64,000 nucleotides of DNA from Leisingera coralii (GCF_049056525.1 NZ_JBHUPT010000040.1:58313-122312), one strand, 5' to 3'. Shown: positions 22,062-33,068, counted from the stretch's first letter. The notes: generated by a model not told the origin, from the letters alone. A program made the numbers and translations.

Positions 22062-24667
22062 GCCGGTACTCCTTCCTGTTCAGGCGCGCGCCCGCGCTGC
22101 AGAAACGCAATCAGCGCCACCAGCAGCAGCGCCGGGATGAAGATCAGTTCCTTGGGCAGCTGGCTGGCCGGGGCCTGGATAGCGATGATCTGCACCGGCT
22201 CGTCGGCGTAGAAGTCAAAGCTTTCCAGACTGGGCGCAACCGGAGTGCCGAACATCGGCTCCTCCAGTTTTACCACGCCGTCCTCTTCCAGAAGAAGCAG
22301 GCCGTAGGCATCCACCGCCTGCTGGCCGCCGCTGCCGTCGGCCGTCAGAAGCAGCGTGGTGGAGGTGATCCCGGAGGTGTCGAAATCAGGCCCTTCCACG
22401 GTGATCCGCAGCTCTGCGCCTGCCTCAGCCTCATCCAGCGCCTGCACCAGCTGGGCCGGCGGCACTTCGGTAAACGGCGGCATGATCCGGTCCATGAAGA
22501 AGTCCGGCCGGAACAGCGCAAAGGCGGCAAAGATCAGCAGGACGCTTTCATAGATCCGGTTGCGGCTGATGAAGTAGCCCATGGTGCCCGCGGTGAAGAC
22601 CAGGATCGCGATGGTCGCTGATATGGCGACCAGGATCCCCTGTATCCAGTTCACATCAATCAGCAGAAGATCGGTGTTGAAGATGAATACAAACGGCAGC
22701 GCCACAGTCCGAAGGCTGTAGAAGAAGGCGGTGAACCCGGTGCGGATTGCATCGCCGCCCGAAACAGCCGCCGCCGCAAAGCTGGCAAGCCCCACTGGCG
22801 GCGTCACATCGGCCATGATCCCAAAATAGAACACGAACAGATGCACGGCGATCAGCGGCACGATCAGGCCGGACTGGGCGCCTAGCTCTACCACCACACC
22901 GGCCATCAGAGAGCTGACGACGATGTAGTTGGCAGTGGTCGGCAGACCCATGCCCAGAACCAGCGACAGGAGGCCGACCATCACCAGCATCAGGATCAGG
23001 TTGCCGCCCGAGATGAACTCGACCAGCTCTGACATCACCTGCCCCACACCGGTCAGCGTCACGGTGCCCACGATCACGCCTGCGGTGGCCGTGGCCAGCG
23101 CGATGCCGATCATGTTGCGGGCACCGTCGATCAGCCCGTGCCACAGGTCGCTGACACCCTGCATGAAGGCATTGGCCATGTCGCTCTGGCCGCGGAAGAT
23201 GGCCTTGAGCGGTTTCTGGGTCAGCAGGATCACGAACAGCAGCGCGGTGGCCCAGAATGCGGACAGGCCGGGCGACTTCTGCTCGATCATCAGGAAGTAG
23301 ACCAGCACGATGATCGGCAACAGGTAATGCAGACCTGCCTTGTAGATCTCTGCCACGACGGGCAGCTCGACCTCTTCGGCATTTGGGTCATCCGGCACCA
23401 GGTCATCTACACCAGCGGCCAGCCACAGCAGGGCGAAATAGGCCGCCACAACGAGTGCCGACAGGGTCAGCCCGGAGGCGCCCGGCATGGCCGCGACGAT
23501 CCACTTCACCGGATACTGCACGCCATAGCAAAGTGCTGCGAAGCCGGCAAAGAACAGCGCCATGCCGCCAATGGTGCGGCCCATGGACACCACCCGGTTG
23601 CCCAGTGTCGGCATGTTCCGCTTCACCGCCTCCAGGTGCACGATGTAGACCAGCGCAATGTAGGAGATGGCGGCCGGCAGGAAGGCGTGGGTGATCACCT
23701 CGACATAGGAGATGCCGACGTACTCGACCATCAGGAAGGCCGCAGCGCCCATCACCGGCGGCATGATCTGCCCGTTCACGGAGGACGCAACCTCGACCGA
23801 GCCCGCCTGTTCTGACGTAAAGCCCACTCGCTTCATCAGCGGGATGGTGAAGGTCCCGGTGGTGACCACGTTGGCGATCGAAGAGCCGGAGATCAGGCCA
23901 GTGGCGGCAGAACCCACCACGGCCGCCTTGGCGGGGCCGCCGCGCAGGTGCCCAAGCGCGCCAAAGGCCATCTTGATGAAGTAGTTGCCAGCGCCCGCCT
24001 TATCCAGAAGCGCGCCGAACAGAACGAACAGGAACACGAACTTGGTGGAAACCCCCAAGGCAATGCCGAACACGCCCTCAGACGTGATCCACATGTGGCT
24101 CATCGCCTTTTTCAGGCTGGCCCCTTTCCAGCGGATCACTTCGGGCACGTATTCCGATGAGCCGAAGAAAACATAGAGAAGGAAGATCGTCGCGATGATT
24201 GCCATAGCCGGCCCCAGCGCGCGGCGGGCGGCCTCGAACAGCAACAGAAGGCCGGCCAGCGCAAACCACTTGTCCACGTCATCGGCAAGGCCGCCGGAGT
24301 CGACGATTTTTTGATAGAAGATATAACCGTAAAGCGCGATGGCGGTGCCCGCGATTGCAAAGATCCAGTCCTGCACCGGGACATAATCGCGCGGGCTGGA
24401 TTTAAGTGCGGGATAGGCGGCAAAGGCCAGGAAAATGGCAAACGCCAGATGGATTTGCCTTGAATTGTTGATCACGCTGCCCGGCAGCAGCTGATTGGCC
24501 AGCGGCGAGGCCAGCACGACTTGGAAAACCGACCAGATGACTGCGACGATCGCCAGGAACAGCCCTACACTCCCCACCGGGGCGCGGGCGCCGGCGTCGG
24601 AAGACGCGACCAGTTCCTGCAGCTCTTCTTCGCTGAGCGGTCGATTTCCCTGAGCATCGGATGTCAT
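22058..24667 (-). CDS. TRAP transporter fused 4TM/12TM permease, TAXI class
   Basis: An 869-residue integral membrane protein that joins the small DctQ-like part (N-terminal hydrophobic segments from about 35 to 200) to the large DctM-like carrier (LGALLDKAGAGNYFIKMAFG, SSVNGQIMPPVMGAAAFLM, GLPTTANYIVVSSLMAG, FYFGIMADVTPPVGLASF). About 150 extra residues at the C-terminus contain a non-membrane domain, probably DUF3394, and a last helix. Such carriers import an organic acid or amino acid with sodium. ATG 24667 (GGGGAG upstream) is preferred to the longer frame. The TAXI binding protein is 109 nt upstream. Confidence 0.93.
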   Translation of the reverse strand: MTSDAQGNRPLSEEELQELVASSDAGARAPVGSVGLFLAIVAVIWSVFQVVLASPLANQLLPGSVINNSRQIHLAFAIFLAFAAYPALKSSPRDYVPVQDWIFAIAGTAIALYGYIFYQKIVDSGGLADDVDKWFALAGLLLLFEAARRALGPAMAIIATIFLLYVFFGSSEYVPEVIRWKGASLKKAMSHMWITSEGVFGIALGVSTKFVFLFVLFGALLDKAGAGNYFIKMAFGALGHLRGGPAKAAVVGSAATGLISGSSIANVVTTGTFTIPLMKRVGFTSEQAGSVEVASSVNGQIMPPVMGAAAFLMVEYVGISYVEVITHAFLPAAISYIALVYIVHLEAVKRNMPTLGNRVVSMGRTIGGMALFFAGFAALCYGVQYPVKWIVAAMPGASGLTLSALVVAAYFALLWLAAGVDDLVPDDPNAEEVELPVVAEIYKAGLHYLLPIIVLVYFLMIEQKSPGLSAFWATALLFVILLTQKPLKAIFRGQSDMANAFMQGVSDLWHGLIDGARNMIGIALATATAGVIVGTVTLTGVGQVMSELVEFISGGNLILMLVMVGLLSLVLGMGLPTTANYIVVSSLMAGVVVELGAQSGLIVPLIAVHLFVFYFGIMADVTPPVGLASFAAAAVSGGDAIRTGFTAFFYSLRTVALPFVFIFNTDLLLIDVNWIQGILVAISATIAILVFTAGTMGYFISRNRIYESVLLIFAAFALFRPDFFMDRIMPPFTEVPPAQLVQALDEAEAGAELRITVEGPDFDTSGITSTTLLLTADGSGGQQAVDAYGLLLLEEDGVVKLEEPMFGTPVAPSLESFDFYADEPVQIIAIQAPASQLPKELIFIPALLLVALIAFLQRGRAPEQEGVPA

Positions 24668-24776
24668 GGATAATCTCCCCTTGGGCCGGCCCAAAGCGGC
24701 GCGGCCTCAGATTCCCTCCCCGGACCCGGGGCTGGAAACGGGGCGCTTATGCGCCCCGTCCCATCGTTTCAGCGGA

Positions 24777-25742
24777 TTACTCGATCCAGCCTTTTTCTTT
24801 GTAGTACTTGGCCGCGCCATCATGCAGCGGTGCCGACAGGCCGTCCGCGATCATCTCTTCCGGCTTCAGGTTCGCGAATGCCGGGTGCAGCTTCTGGAAG
24901 GCCTCGAAGTTTTCGAAGACCGAGCTGACGACCGCGTAAACCGCTTCCTCGGACACGTCTGCCGAGGTCACGAAGGTCGCGCCCACACCAAAGGTTTTCA
25001 CGTCTTCATCGGTGCCGCGGTACATGCCGCCGGGGATGGTGGCGGTGCGGTAGAAGGAGTTGTCGCCAACCAGCTTGTCGACAGCTTCGCCATCAACGGT
25101 CACCAGCACCGAGTCACAGGCCGTTGTGGCTTCCTGAATGGAGCCGGACGGATGGCCAACAGTGTAGATCATCGCGTCGATCTGGTTGTCGCACAGCGCC
25201 GCGGACTGCTCTGCCGCCTTCAGCTCAGTGGCCAGAGCGAAATCTTCCATGCCCCAGCCCTTGGCTTCCATCAGCACTTCCATGGTGCCGCGCTGGCCGG
25301 AACCCGGGTTGCCGATGTTGACGCGCTTCCCCTTGAGGTCGTCAAAGGTGGAAATGCCGGCATCGGCGCGGGCCACTACGGTGAACGGCTCCGGATGCAC
25401 CGAGAAGACAGCGCGCAGGCCTTCGAACGGGCCCGCTTCCTCGAATTTGGAGGAGCCGTTGTAGGCGTGATACTGCCAGTCGGACTGGGCCACGCCGAAT
25501 TGCAGCTCGCCCTCGCGGATGGTGTTGATGTTGTAGACCGAGCCGCCGGTGGATTCGACGGCGCATTTGAAGCCATGCTCCTTGCGGCCCTTGTTCACCA
25601 GACGGCAAATGGCGCCGCCGGTCGGATAATACACGCCGGTCACGCCGCCGGTGCCGATGGTGATGAAGTCCTGCGCAGATGCTGCCGGAGCCATAAAGGC
25701 TGCGGTCACCAAAGCACCGATCGCCAGCTTGGTGTGTTTCAT
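24777..25742 (-). CDS. TAXI family TRAP transporter solute-binding protein
   Basis: A 321-residue periplasmic receptor with signal peptide (KLAIGALVTAAFMAPAASA, cut near residue 22). The TAXI family pattern is FITIGTGGVTGVYYPTGGAICRLVNKG, then VYNINTIREGELQFGVAQSDW and VNIGNPGSGQRGTMEVL. It captures the substrate for the fused permease encoded downstream; glutamate and other dicarboxylates are known ligands of the class, but the ligand here is not evident. ATG 25742 has GGGAGAG 9 nt upstream; a TTG two codons earlier is less likely. Confidence 0.95.
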   Translation of the reverse strand: MKHTKLAIGALVTAAFMAPAASAQDFITIGTGGVTGVYYPTGGAICRLVNKGRKEHGFKCAVESTGGSVYNINTIREGELQFGVAQSDWQYHAYNGSSKFEEAGPFEGLRAVFSVHPEPFTVVARADAGISTFDDLKGKRVNIGNPGSGQRGTMEVLMEAKGWGMEDFALATELKAAEQSAALCDNQIDAMIYTVGHPSGSIQEATTACDSVLVTVDGEAVDKLVGDNSFYRTATIPGGMYRGTDEDVKTFGVGATFVTSADVSEEAVYAVVSSVFENFEAFQKLHPAFANLKPEEMIADGLSAPLHDGAAKYYKEKGWIE

Positions 25743-26247
25743 GATCAAGTCTCTCCCACTTGTCTTATGATTTGCAGCCCTGCCCGGAGTTCAGCGAAAG
25801 CGGTGGTTTACTTGACGCGCGGCCGGAGAATTCGGCACCCAAGCAAGGCATGTGCGGTTTTTTTTGCACGTTCCCAAGGGTTTCACCGGCACCCTCTCAA
25901 GTCAAGAGTGCTATTTATTGACGCACCCCTTTAAACTGCGTTTTTCTCTGTATTGACGACAGTTAGATAATTTTCCCCGTCAGTTTCCGGGCGCGTCCAG
26001 GTACCGGCATACGAAGAATTTTCTTGCAAGGAAAATCTGCGCCGGCGCGATTCCCGCGCCGCAGAAATTGTGTTCTCACGGGCGATTGCCGGATGATGTC
26101 CGGCTTCGCTTTTTACGCTGAATTATGTCTGTTAAACGATTGGCCGGGTGACAAATCCGGCGGATGGCGCTAACAAGCGTCACACAAAAAATTGACCGGC
26201 GGTTCAAATTCCGAAACTGCGGGCAACAGGACAGGGAGCTTGCGGCA
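25743..26247. other. 505-bp intergenic region with inverted repeats
   Basis: This divergent region should hold the TRAP operon promoter (minus) and that of the small plus-strand gene. Visible are an imperfect palindrome ATTTTC-TTGCAAG-GAAAAT (26018-26036) whose centre CTTGCAAG is exact, and a GC hairpin GGCGCG-ATTCC-CGCGCC (26044-26060). Two TTGACG words (near 25918 and 25954) have no good -10 partner. No gene is apparent. Confidence 0.45.
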
Positions 26248-26460
26248 ATGCTGCTGAGCCAAGTAATTCACGACAACCCGTCGCTGACGGATTTCTGGGC
26301 ATTGGAGCGCTGTGTCTCCGCCGCCGCCCGCAAAATACCCCGGGAGGCCAGCGCGCCGCTGACCTGTGATGTGGAGCCGGAATTCCGCTGTACGCCGCGG
26401 AAATGGGACCTGATCCTGTCGGAAGCCCATGAACGCGGCCTGCGGGCGCGCCAGGCCTGA
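26248..26460 (+). CDS. Small hypothetical protein
   Basis: A 70-residue frame starting at ATG 26248, with AGGGAG 9 nt upstream. The sequence is soluble and mixed (FWALERCVSAAARKIPREAS, then EFRCTPRKWDLILSEAHERG). I do not recognise the family. The same frame is open from 26164 without a better ribosome site. It converges on the RND pump gene, with a hairpin between. Confidence 0.5.
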   Translation: MLLSQVIHDNPSLTDFWALERCVSAAARKIPREASAPLTCDVEPEFRCTPRKWDLILSEAHERGLRARQA

Positions 26461-26494
26461 ACTCAAAACCGCCAAGCGCCCGATGTGAGAATGA

Positions 26495-26526
26495 CCCCGC
26501 CAGCCGGACGGGCAGCGGGGCTGTTT
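26495..26526 (+). terminator. Hairpin terminator between converging genes
   Basis: CCCCGC (26495-26500) pairs with GCGGGG (26515-26520), with partial inner pairing GCC/GGGC, then CTGTTTC on the plus side. The stem is good but the T-run is short. Confidence 0.45.
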
Positions 26527-26528
26527 CA

Positions 26529-29500
26529 TCACTCTGCCGGGCTGGCCGCCGGAGTGCCTTTGACGCGCTCGCGAACGCCCTGCATCATCGCATAAAGCAC
26601 CGGCACAACGATTACACCGACAACGGTCGCCGCCAGCATGCCGCCAAAGACGGCAATGCCGATGGCTTGCTGGCTGGCAGCCCCGGCACCGGAGGCAACC
26701 ATCAGCGGCACCACCCCCAGCAGGAAGGACAACGCAGTCATCATCACGGCACGGAAGCGCTGCTTGGCGGCCTCCTGCGCGGCGTCACGAATGCTCAGGC
26801 CCGCAGCGCGCTGCTCCATCGCAAATTCAACGATGAGGATTGCGTTTTTCGACGCAAGGCCGATCAGCATGATCATCCCGATCTGGGTGTAGAGATTGAT
26901 GTCATTGCCCGCGATTGCCACCGCAGCAACCGCCCCGAACAAGGCGACAATAACGGACAGCAGGATCGCCACTGGCATGGTCCAGCTTTCGTACTGCGCC
27001 ACCAGGAACAGGTAGCCGAACAGCACCGCCATCGCCAGGATCACCGTCACCAGCCCCGCCGAGTCCAGCTGCTGCTGCGCTGTGCCGGTCCATTCAAAGG
27101 CATAGCCTGGCGGCAGCGCCGTGGCGGCCTCCTCCTGCATCACCCTGATGGCATCACCGGTCGACAGCCCGGGTGCGGGCACTGCTGTCACAGTAGCTGA
27201 GCGGAAGATGTTGTGCCGCTTGAGCAGAACCGGCCCCAAGACGTTCTCCACATCTATGAGGGTCGACAGCGGCACCATCTCCCCCGACTGCGCCCGCACG
27301 TAAAGGCCGCCGATATCCTCGATCTTGTCCCGATAGGACCCCTCGGCCTGAAGCATTACCTTGTAAACGCGTCCGAACAGGTTGAAATCGTTGACATAGT
27401 AAGACCCAAGGTGTGCCTGCATGGTTTGAAACACCTCGGCAATCGGCACGTTCAGGGTCTTGGCCTTTTCCCGGTCCAGATCGACAAACACCTGCGGCAC
27501 ATTCGCCCGGAAAGTGGTGTAGGACTGGGCGATCTCCGGGCGCTGGTTGGCGGAATAGACCAGTGAGCCAACCGACTGCGCCAGGTCTTGCGGCGTGCCG
27601 CCCGCGGTCTGCTGCACCGCCATTTCGACACCGGCCGACATGCCAAGACCGGAAATCGGCGGCGGGTTGAAGGCAACGATGCTGGCCGCGGCCTCGCTGT
27701 TGGCGATGCCGTAGATCTGGCCAAGGATCGCATTTGGCTGCAAGGCCTCGTCTTTCCGTTCATCCCAGGGGGCCAGGTTGGCAATGATCATCGCACCATT
27801 GGCGCTGGCGCCATTCAGCAGGCTGAAACCATTGACCAGCACGGTGCCTTGCACGCCCGGGATCTGGCGGATCTGCTCATCAATCCGGCTTGTCACCGTC
27901 TCCGTCCGCCCCAGCGCCGCTGCATCGGGCAACTGGACGTCGACAAACAGATAACCGTTATCCTCAGACGGCAGGAACCCCTTGGAGGTGGAGGTGAAGA
28001 TGCCGCCTGCGCCCATGGCAACAGCCGCGATGATGGCCAGCCCGATCACCGGCAGCCGCAGCAACCGCGTGACGATGCTCAGATAGCCGGTCCGCACCCC
28101 GCCGATCGCGTTCTCGAACATCGCCAGCAGCCCCTTGGGCGGGCCTGAGCGGGGTTTGAGAACGATGGCGCACAGCGCCGGAGACAGGGTCAGCGCGTTG
28201 ACCGAGGAGATGACCACCGCAACCGAAATGGTCACCGCAAATTGCGAGTACAGCCGCCCGGTGATCCCAGGCATGAAGGTGACCGGCACAAACACCGCCA
28301 GCAGCACCAGCGTGGTCGCAATGACCGGTCCGGTGATCTGGCCCATCGCCTTGCGGGTCGCGTCAGCCGGGCTCAGCCCCTCCTCGGCGATGATACGTTC
28401 GACATTTTCCACCACCACGATGGCGTCATCCACCACGATGCCGATCGCCAGCACCAGCGCAAACAGCGAAATGGTGTTGAGCGACATGCCAAGCGCCAGC
28501 AGGAAAGCGAAGGTGCCAATCAGCGAAACCGGAATGGCCACAGCCGGGATAATGGTCGCCCGGAAGGAGCCAAGGAAGATGAACACCACGGAGATCACCA
28601 GCGCGAAGGTCATCATCAGGGTTGTGATCACGTCATTCAGCGATTGCTCGACAAAATCGGTGGTGTTGAACGGCACGGAATACGACACGTCCTCAGGGAA
28701 GTCGTGCGACAGCCGTTCCATTTCTTCCAGCACAGCTTCGGACACCGCCAGCGCATTGGCGCCCGGCGCCTGGTAGACGGCCAGAATGGTGGCCGGCACA
28801 CCGTCGAAATAGCCGGAAGAGCTGTAGTTGGAGGCGCCCAGTTCGACCTGGGCGATATCGCTCAGCCGGACCGTGCTGCCGCCGCCGCCGGTGCGGATCA
28901 CGATGTCCTCGAACTCGCTGACCTCGGTCAGGCGGCCCTTAGATTTGATGGTGTACTGGAACACCTGGTCGCCGGGCACCGGCGGTGCACCCACCTGCCC
29001 CGCCGAGACCTCGATGTTCTGCTCTTTCACCGCGTTGATCACGTCGCCGGGAGAAATGCCGAGGCCGGCCATCTTGTTGGGGTCCAGCCAGACCCGCATG
29101 GCGTATTCGAAATTGGTCAGGATGTCTGCCTTGCCAACACCTGCAACCCGCGCCAGCGCGTCCTTGATGTTGATTGCGGCATAGTTCGACAGGAACACGC
29201 TGTCATATGACCCGTTGGGCGAGGTGAGCGCCGTCACCAGCAGCATGTTGGAGGAGCTTTTCTGCGTTACCACGCCATTGGCAGTGACCTCAGCGGGCAA
29301 TGCCGCGACCGCCTGCGCCACTCTGTTCTGAACGTTGACAGAGGCGATGTCCGGGTCGGTGCCGACCTCAAAGGTCACGGACAGCGAATAACTGCCGTTG
29401 TCGGCGGAGGTGGAGGACATATAGAGCATCCCGTCCACCCCGTTGACCTGCGCCTCGATCGGCGCGGCGACGCTCTTTTCGACGGTTTCCGCATTGGCGC

Positions 29501-29654
29501 CTGGGTAGTCCGCTGTGACATTCACCACTGGCGGAGTGATTTCCGGGAACTGCGCAACAGGCAGCGCGAAGTAACCGATCACCCCCATGACCGTCAGCAC
29601 CAGGGAAATGACGATCGCGAATTTCGGGCGGGAGATGAAGATGGAGGAAAACAT
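26529..29654 (-). CDS. RND multidrug efflux permease (AcrB/MexB, HAE-1 family)
   Basis: A 1041-residue inner-membrane proton antiporter with the full layout of 12 helices and two large periplasmic loops. It shows FISRPKFAIVISLVLTVMGVI at the N-terminus, the proton-relay aspartates in AIGIVVDDAIVVVENVER, LSPALCAIVL and, near the end, ASKNAILIVEFAMEQR. Such pumps expel hydrophobic drugs and dyes from the inner leaflet or periplasm. It follows the adaptor gene by 3 nt. No TolC-type outer-membrane factor and no regulator are adjacent, so the tripartite pump must recruit its channel from elsewhere. Confidence 0.96.
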   Translation of the reverse strand: MFSSIFISRPKFAIVISLVLTVMGVIGYFALPVAQFPEITPPVVNVTADYPGANAETVEKSVAAPIEAQVNGVDGMLYMSSTSADNGSYSLSVTFEVGTDPDIASVNVQNRVAQAVAALPAEVTANGVVTQKSSSNMLLVTALTSPNGSYDSVFLSNYAAINIKDALARVAGVGKADILTNFEYAMRVWLDPNKMAGLGISPGDVINAVKEQNIEVSAGQVGAPPVPGDQVFQYTIKSKGRLTEVSEFEDIVIRTGGGGSTVRLSDIAQVELGASNYSSSGYFDGVPATILAVYQAPGANALAVSEAVLEEMERLSHDFPEDVSYSVPFNTTDFVEQSLNDVITTLMMTFALVISVVFIFLGSFRATIIPAVAIPVSLIGTFAFLLALGMSLNTISLFALVLAIGIVVDDAIVVVENVERIIAEEGLSPADATRKAMGQITGPVIATTLVLLAVFVPVTFMPGITGRLYSQFAVTISVAVVISSVNALTLSPALCAIVLKPRSGPPKGLLAMFENAIGGVRTGYLSIVTRLLRLPVIGLAIIAAVAMGAGGIFTSTSKGFLPSEDNGYLFVDVQLPDAAALGRTETVTSRIDEQIRQIPGVQGTVLVNGFSLLNGASANGAMIIANLAPWDERKDEALQPNAILGQIYGIANSEAAASIVAFNPPPISGLGMSAGVEMAVQQTAGGTPQDLAQSVGSLVYSANQRPEIAQSYTTFRANVPQVFVDLDREKAKTLNVPIAEVFQTMQAHLGSYYVNDFNLFGRVYKVMLQAEGSYRDKIEDIGGLYVRAQSGEMVPLSTLIDVENVLGPVLLKRHNIFRSATVTAVPAPGLSTGDAIRVMQEEAATALPPGYAFEWTGTAQQQLDSAGLVTVILAMAVLFGYLFLVAQYESWTMPVAILLSVIVALFGAVAAVAIAGNDINLYTQIGMIMLIGLASKNAILIVEFAMEQRAAGLSIRDAAQEAAKQRFRAVMMTALSFLLGVVPLMVASGAGAASQQAIGIAVFGGMLAATVVGVIVVPVLYAMMQGVRERVKGTPAASPAE

Positions 29655-29657
29655 CGC

Positions 29658-30806
29658 TTACTCTCCAGCCTGCGGCGCCGGCACCGGATCCACCTCGACG
29701 CCGGGCCGGATCTTTTGCAGGCCCTGCACCACTACGGTTTCCCCTTGGGTCAACCCATCCAGCACGATGATGCCAGTGCCCTGAACGTCGCCGGTGGCGA
29801 TATAGCGCTGCTGGACCTGGTTCTGGTCGTCTACAACCAGAACAAACGGCCCTTGCTGATCACGCTGGATTGCAGCCTGGCTGATGATGATCCGGTCAAC
29901 AGCTTCCTGCGACTGCAAGCCAACGGTCAGGAAGGCACCGTCCAGGATCAGCCGGTTATCGTTTTCGAATTTTGCCCGCACGGTCACGGCTCCGGTGTCC
30001 GGGTCGACCCGGTTGCCGGCAAAGGCGATCCGGCCCTTTTCCTCCAGTTCTTCGCCATTGGGCAGCACAACAAACACTTCCGGCGCGGTTTCAACGTTCG
30101 ACCGGTCAATGCCTTCGGCTTCAAGCTCCTGCAGGATTTCGACAAACTGCTTTTCGTTCAGCGAGAAGGAGACATAAACCGGGGCCTCCCGCACGATATT
30201 GACCAACGGCGAGCCGCTGGGGCTCACCACATCGCCAATGCTGACCTCTACCCGGCCGAGGCGTCCCGAAAACGGCGCGTTGACTACTGTATAGCTCAGA
30301 TCCAGCTCCGCCTGCTGAATAGCGGCCTTGGCGGCCCGCACTTGGGCCTCCGCAACCAGCTCATTGGCGCGGGCGGTGTCGCGGTCAGTTTCCGGAACCG
30401 AGCCGCGCTCGAACAGTTCCTGCTTGCGGGCCAGGTCCAGCGAGGCAAGCTCGAGGTTGGCCTCCGCCTGCGCCAGCTCCGCCCTGCGGCTTTCAAGCAC
30501 TGCCTCATAGGCGCTGCGTTCGATGCGGAACAGCACATCCCCCCGTTTCACCTCGGCGCCATCCGCGACCAGCACTTCCTCCAGATAGCCGCTGACCCGG
30601 GCCATGATGTCAGCTTTGTCGATCGCCTCGCCCCGGCCGATGAACGTCGCGGTGTCCTTGATTGGCTTGATGACCGCTTGCGCAACGGAGACCTTCGGCG
30701 CGGCGCCCTGTTGCGCTTCCACCAGCCCGGGCACCGAAAATGCCAGTGCAGCCATCACCGCAATCCCGGCTGTGCCGGACCGGCCCCTGTTCCAAAACCG
30801 ATTCAT
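29658..30806 (-). CDS. RND efflux periplasmic adaptor (AcrA/MexA family)
   Basis: A 382-residue membrane-fusion protein that bridges the RND pump to the outer-membrane channel. The signal peptide is GIAVMAALAFSVPGLVEAQ. Then come the lipoyl half-motif (KADIMARVSGYLEEVLVADG), a coiled-coil hairpin (about 95-150, ELAQAEANLELASLDLARKQ), the second lipoyl half (LSYTVVNAPFSGRLGRVEVS) and beta-barrel domains. No lipobox cysteine is seen. ATG 30806 is chosen because AAAGG lies 7 nt upstream; the frame extends to a TTG at 30821. It is first in a two-gene operon. Confidence 0.95.
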   Translation of the reverse strand: MNRFWNRGRSGTAGIAVMAALAFSVPGLVEAQQGAAPKVSVAQAVIKPIKDTATFIGRGEAIDKADIMARVSGYLEEVLVADGAEVKRGDVLFRIERSAYEAVLESRRAELAQAEANLELASLDLARKQELFERGSVPETDRDTARANELVAEAQVRAAKAAIQQAELDLSYTVVNAPFSGRLGRVEVSIGDVVSPSGSPLVNIVREAPVYVSFSLNEKQFVEILQELEAEGIDRSNVETAPEVFVVLPNGEELEEKGRIAFAGNRVDPDTGAVTVRAKFENDNRLILDGAFLTVGLQSQEAVDRIIISQAAIQRDQQGPFVLVVDDQNQVQQRYIATGDVQGTGIIVLDGLTQGETVVVQGLQKIRPGVEVDPVPAPQAGE

Positions 30807-31076
30807 TTTTGAGCCTTTCAATTTAACAGAAAAATCCGGACAGCCTGCCAGACGGCACTTTGCCCCGTATCCAATTGGTGGCTTTCATTGAATACTGCAG
30901 GGCTTCCATCCGCAAGTTGCACACGCTGCAGAAAAGACTTTCCGGCGCGAAAGCCAGTTTATTCCCGAACCTTCCGGCATCCAAAGCTTGCGTGCAGCGC
31001 CCATTTCAGGGAAACCGGGAGCGAACCTGGCGCGTGCAGGCGCCCCGCGGGATTGAGACGAGAAGGGGATTCTCCG

Positions 31077-32183
<1,107 letters not shown>

Positions 32184-32198
32184 TCGGGAAACTTGCAA

Positions 32199-32864
32199 GT
32201 GAAACCGCCCTATCAGGACTGCACCGAATTGCGGCAAGCGGTGATCGACGCCTGCCTGGAGATGAATGCCACCGGCATCAATCAGGGCACGTCCGGCAAT
32301 ATCTCCGTGCGCGTCGGCGATCAGATGCTGATCACCCCATCCGGCGTGCCTTATGAAAAAATGACGCCCGGGGACCTGGTCCGGATGCCGCTGGACGGCA
32401 GCGCCGCGCCAGAGGGCCAGCTGAAACCCTCCACCGAGTGGCCGTTTCATTTGGCGATCCTGCAGGCCAAGCCTGCCGTCAACGCAGTGGTTCATGCCCA
32501 CCCGGTCTATTGCAGCGCGTTGGCGATGAACCGGCAGGCAATCCCCGCCTGCCACTACATGGTCGCGGCCTTTGGCGGCAGCGACGTGCCGGTGGCGGAC
32601 TACGCCCTGTTCGGCAGCCGCCAGCTGTCGGAGAATATCACCCGGGCCTTGCAGCAGCGCAGCGCCTGCCTGATGGCCAATCATGGCGCGGTGGCCACGG
32701 GCGAAAGCCTTCCCCGAGCGCTCTGGCGGATGGTGGAACTTGAAACGCTGGCAAAGGGCTACGCGACCAGTCTCACATTGGGCAAGCCGCATATCCTGGG
32801 TGAGGAAGAAATGGCGGATGTCATGGCTGCCTTCGCTGACTACGGATTGAAAGACAGCCGCTGA
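32199..32864 (+). CDS. Class II aldolase (Ald2-like methylthioribulose-1-phosphate aldolase, or MtnB)
   Basis: A 221-residue zinc aldolase/epimerase fold: GTSGNISVRVGDQMLITPSG near 30-50, catalytic Glu in STEWPFH, metal ligands HAH (about 99-101) and His162 in MANHGAVATG. Beside mtnA two roles are possible. One is the MtnB dehydratase; the other is the DHAP-shunt aldolase that cleaves methylthioribulose-1-phosphate to dihydroxyacetone phosphate and methylthioacetaldehyde, known from Rhodospirillum rubrum. The absence of mtnC/mtnD favours the aldolase. GTG 32199 with GGGAA 8 nt upstream is preferred to TTG 32193. Confidence 0.85.
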   Translation: MKPPYQDCTELRQAVIDACLEMNATGINQGTSGNISVRVGDQMLITPSGVPYEKMTPGDLVRMPLDGSAAPEGQLKPSTEWPFHLAILQAKPAVNAVVHAHPVYCSALAMNRQAIPACHYMVAAFGGSDVPVADYALFGSRQLSENITRALQQRSACLMANHGAVATGESLPRALWRMVELETLAKGYATSLTLGKPHILGEEEMADVMAAFADYGLKDSR

Positions 32865-32982
32865 CGCCACGGCCGGGATGACAAGGCAAACCGGTCTTAT
32901 CCTGATACGAACTTACACTAGGAACGGGCTTGAAGCCGTCTTAGATCCGCCTGGCAAGCTCTTGAAACGTATCGGGGAAATG

Positions 32983-33068
32983 TGGTGCCCAAGGAGAGAC
33001 TCGAACTCTCACGATGTTGCCATCGGGGGATTTTGAATCCCCTGCGTCTACCATTCCGCCACTTGGGC
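32983..33068 (-). tRNA. tRNA-Leu (CAA)
   Basis: An 86-nt class II tRNA on the minus strand with encoded CCA (32983-32985). The acceptor GCCCAAG pairs with CTTGGGC. The anticodon arm is GGGGA-TTCAAAA-TCCCC, giving CAA, which reads UUG. The variable arm is CGATGGCAACATCG, and the T arm carries AGTTCGAGTCT. The gene stands alone between the aldolase and yqaA-like genes. The flanks 32865-32982 and 33069-33232 contain no other recognisable gene. Confidence 0.96.

Noticed and set aside
30807..31076. A SAM riboswitch before mtnA
   Set aside because: I looked for the SAM-II and SAM-I cores and found neither; the region shows only unrelated CTGCAG words.
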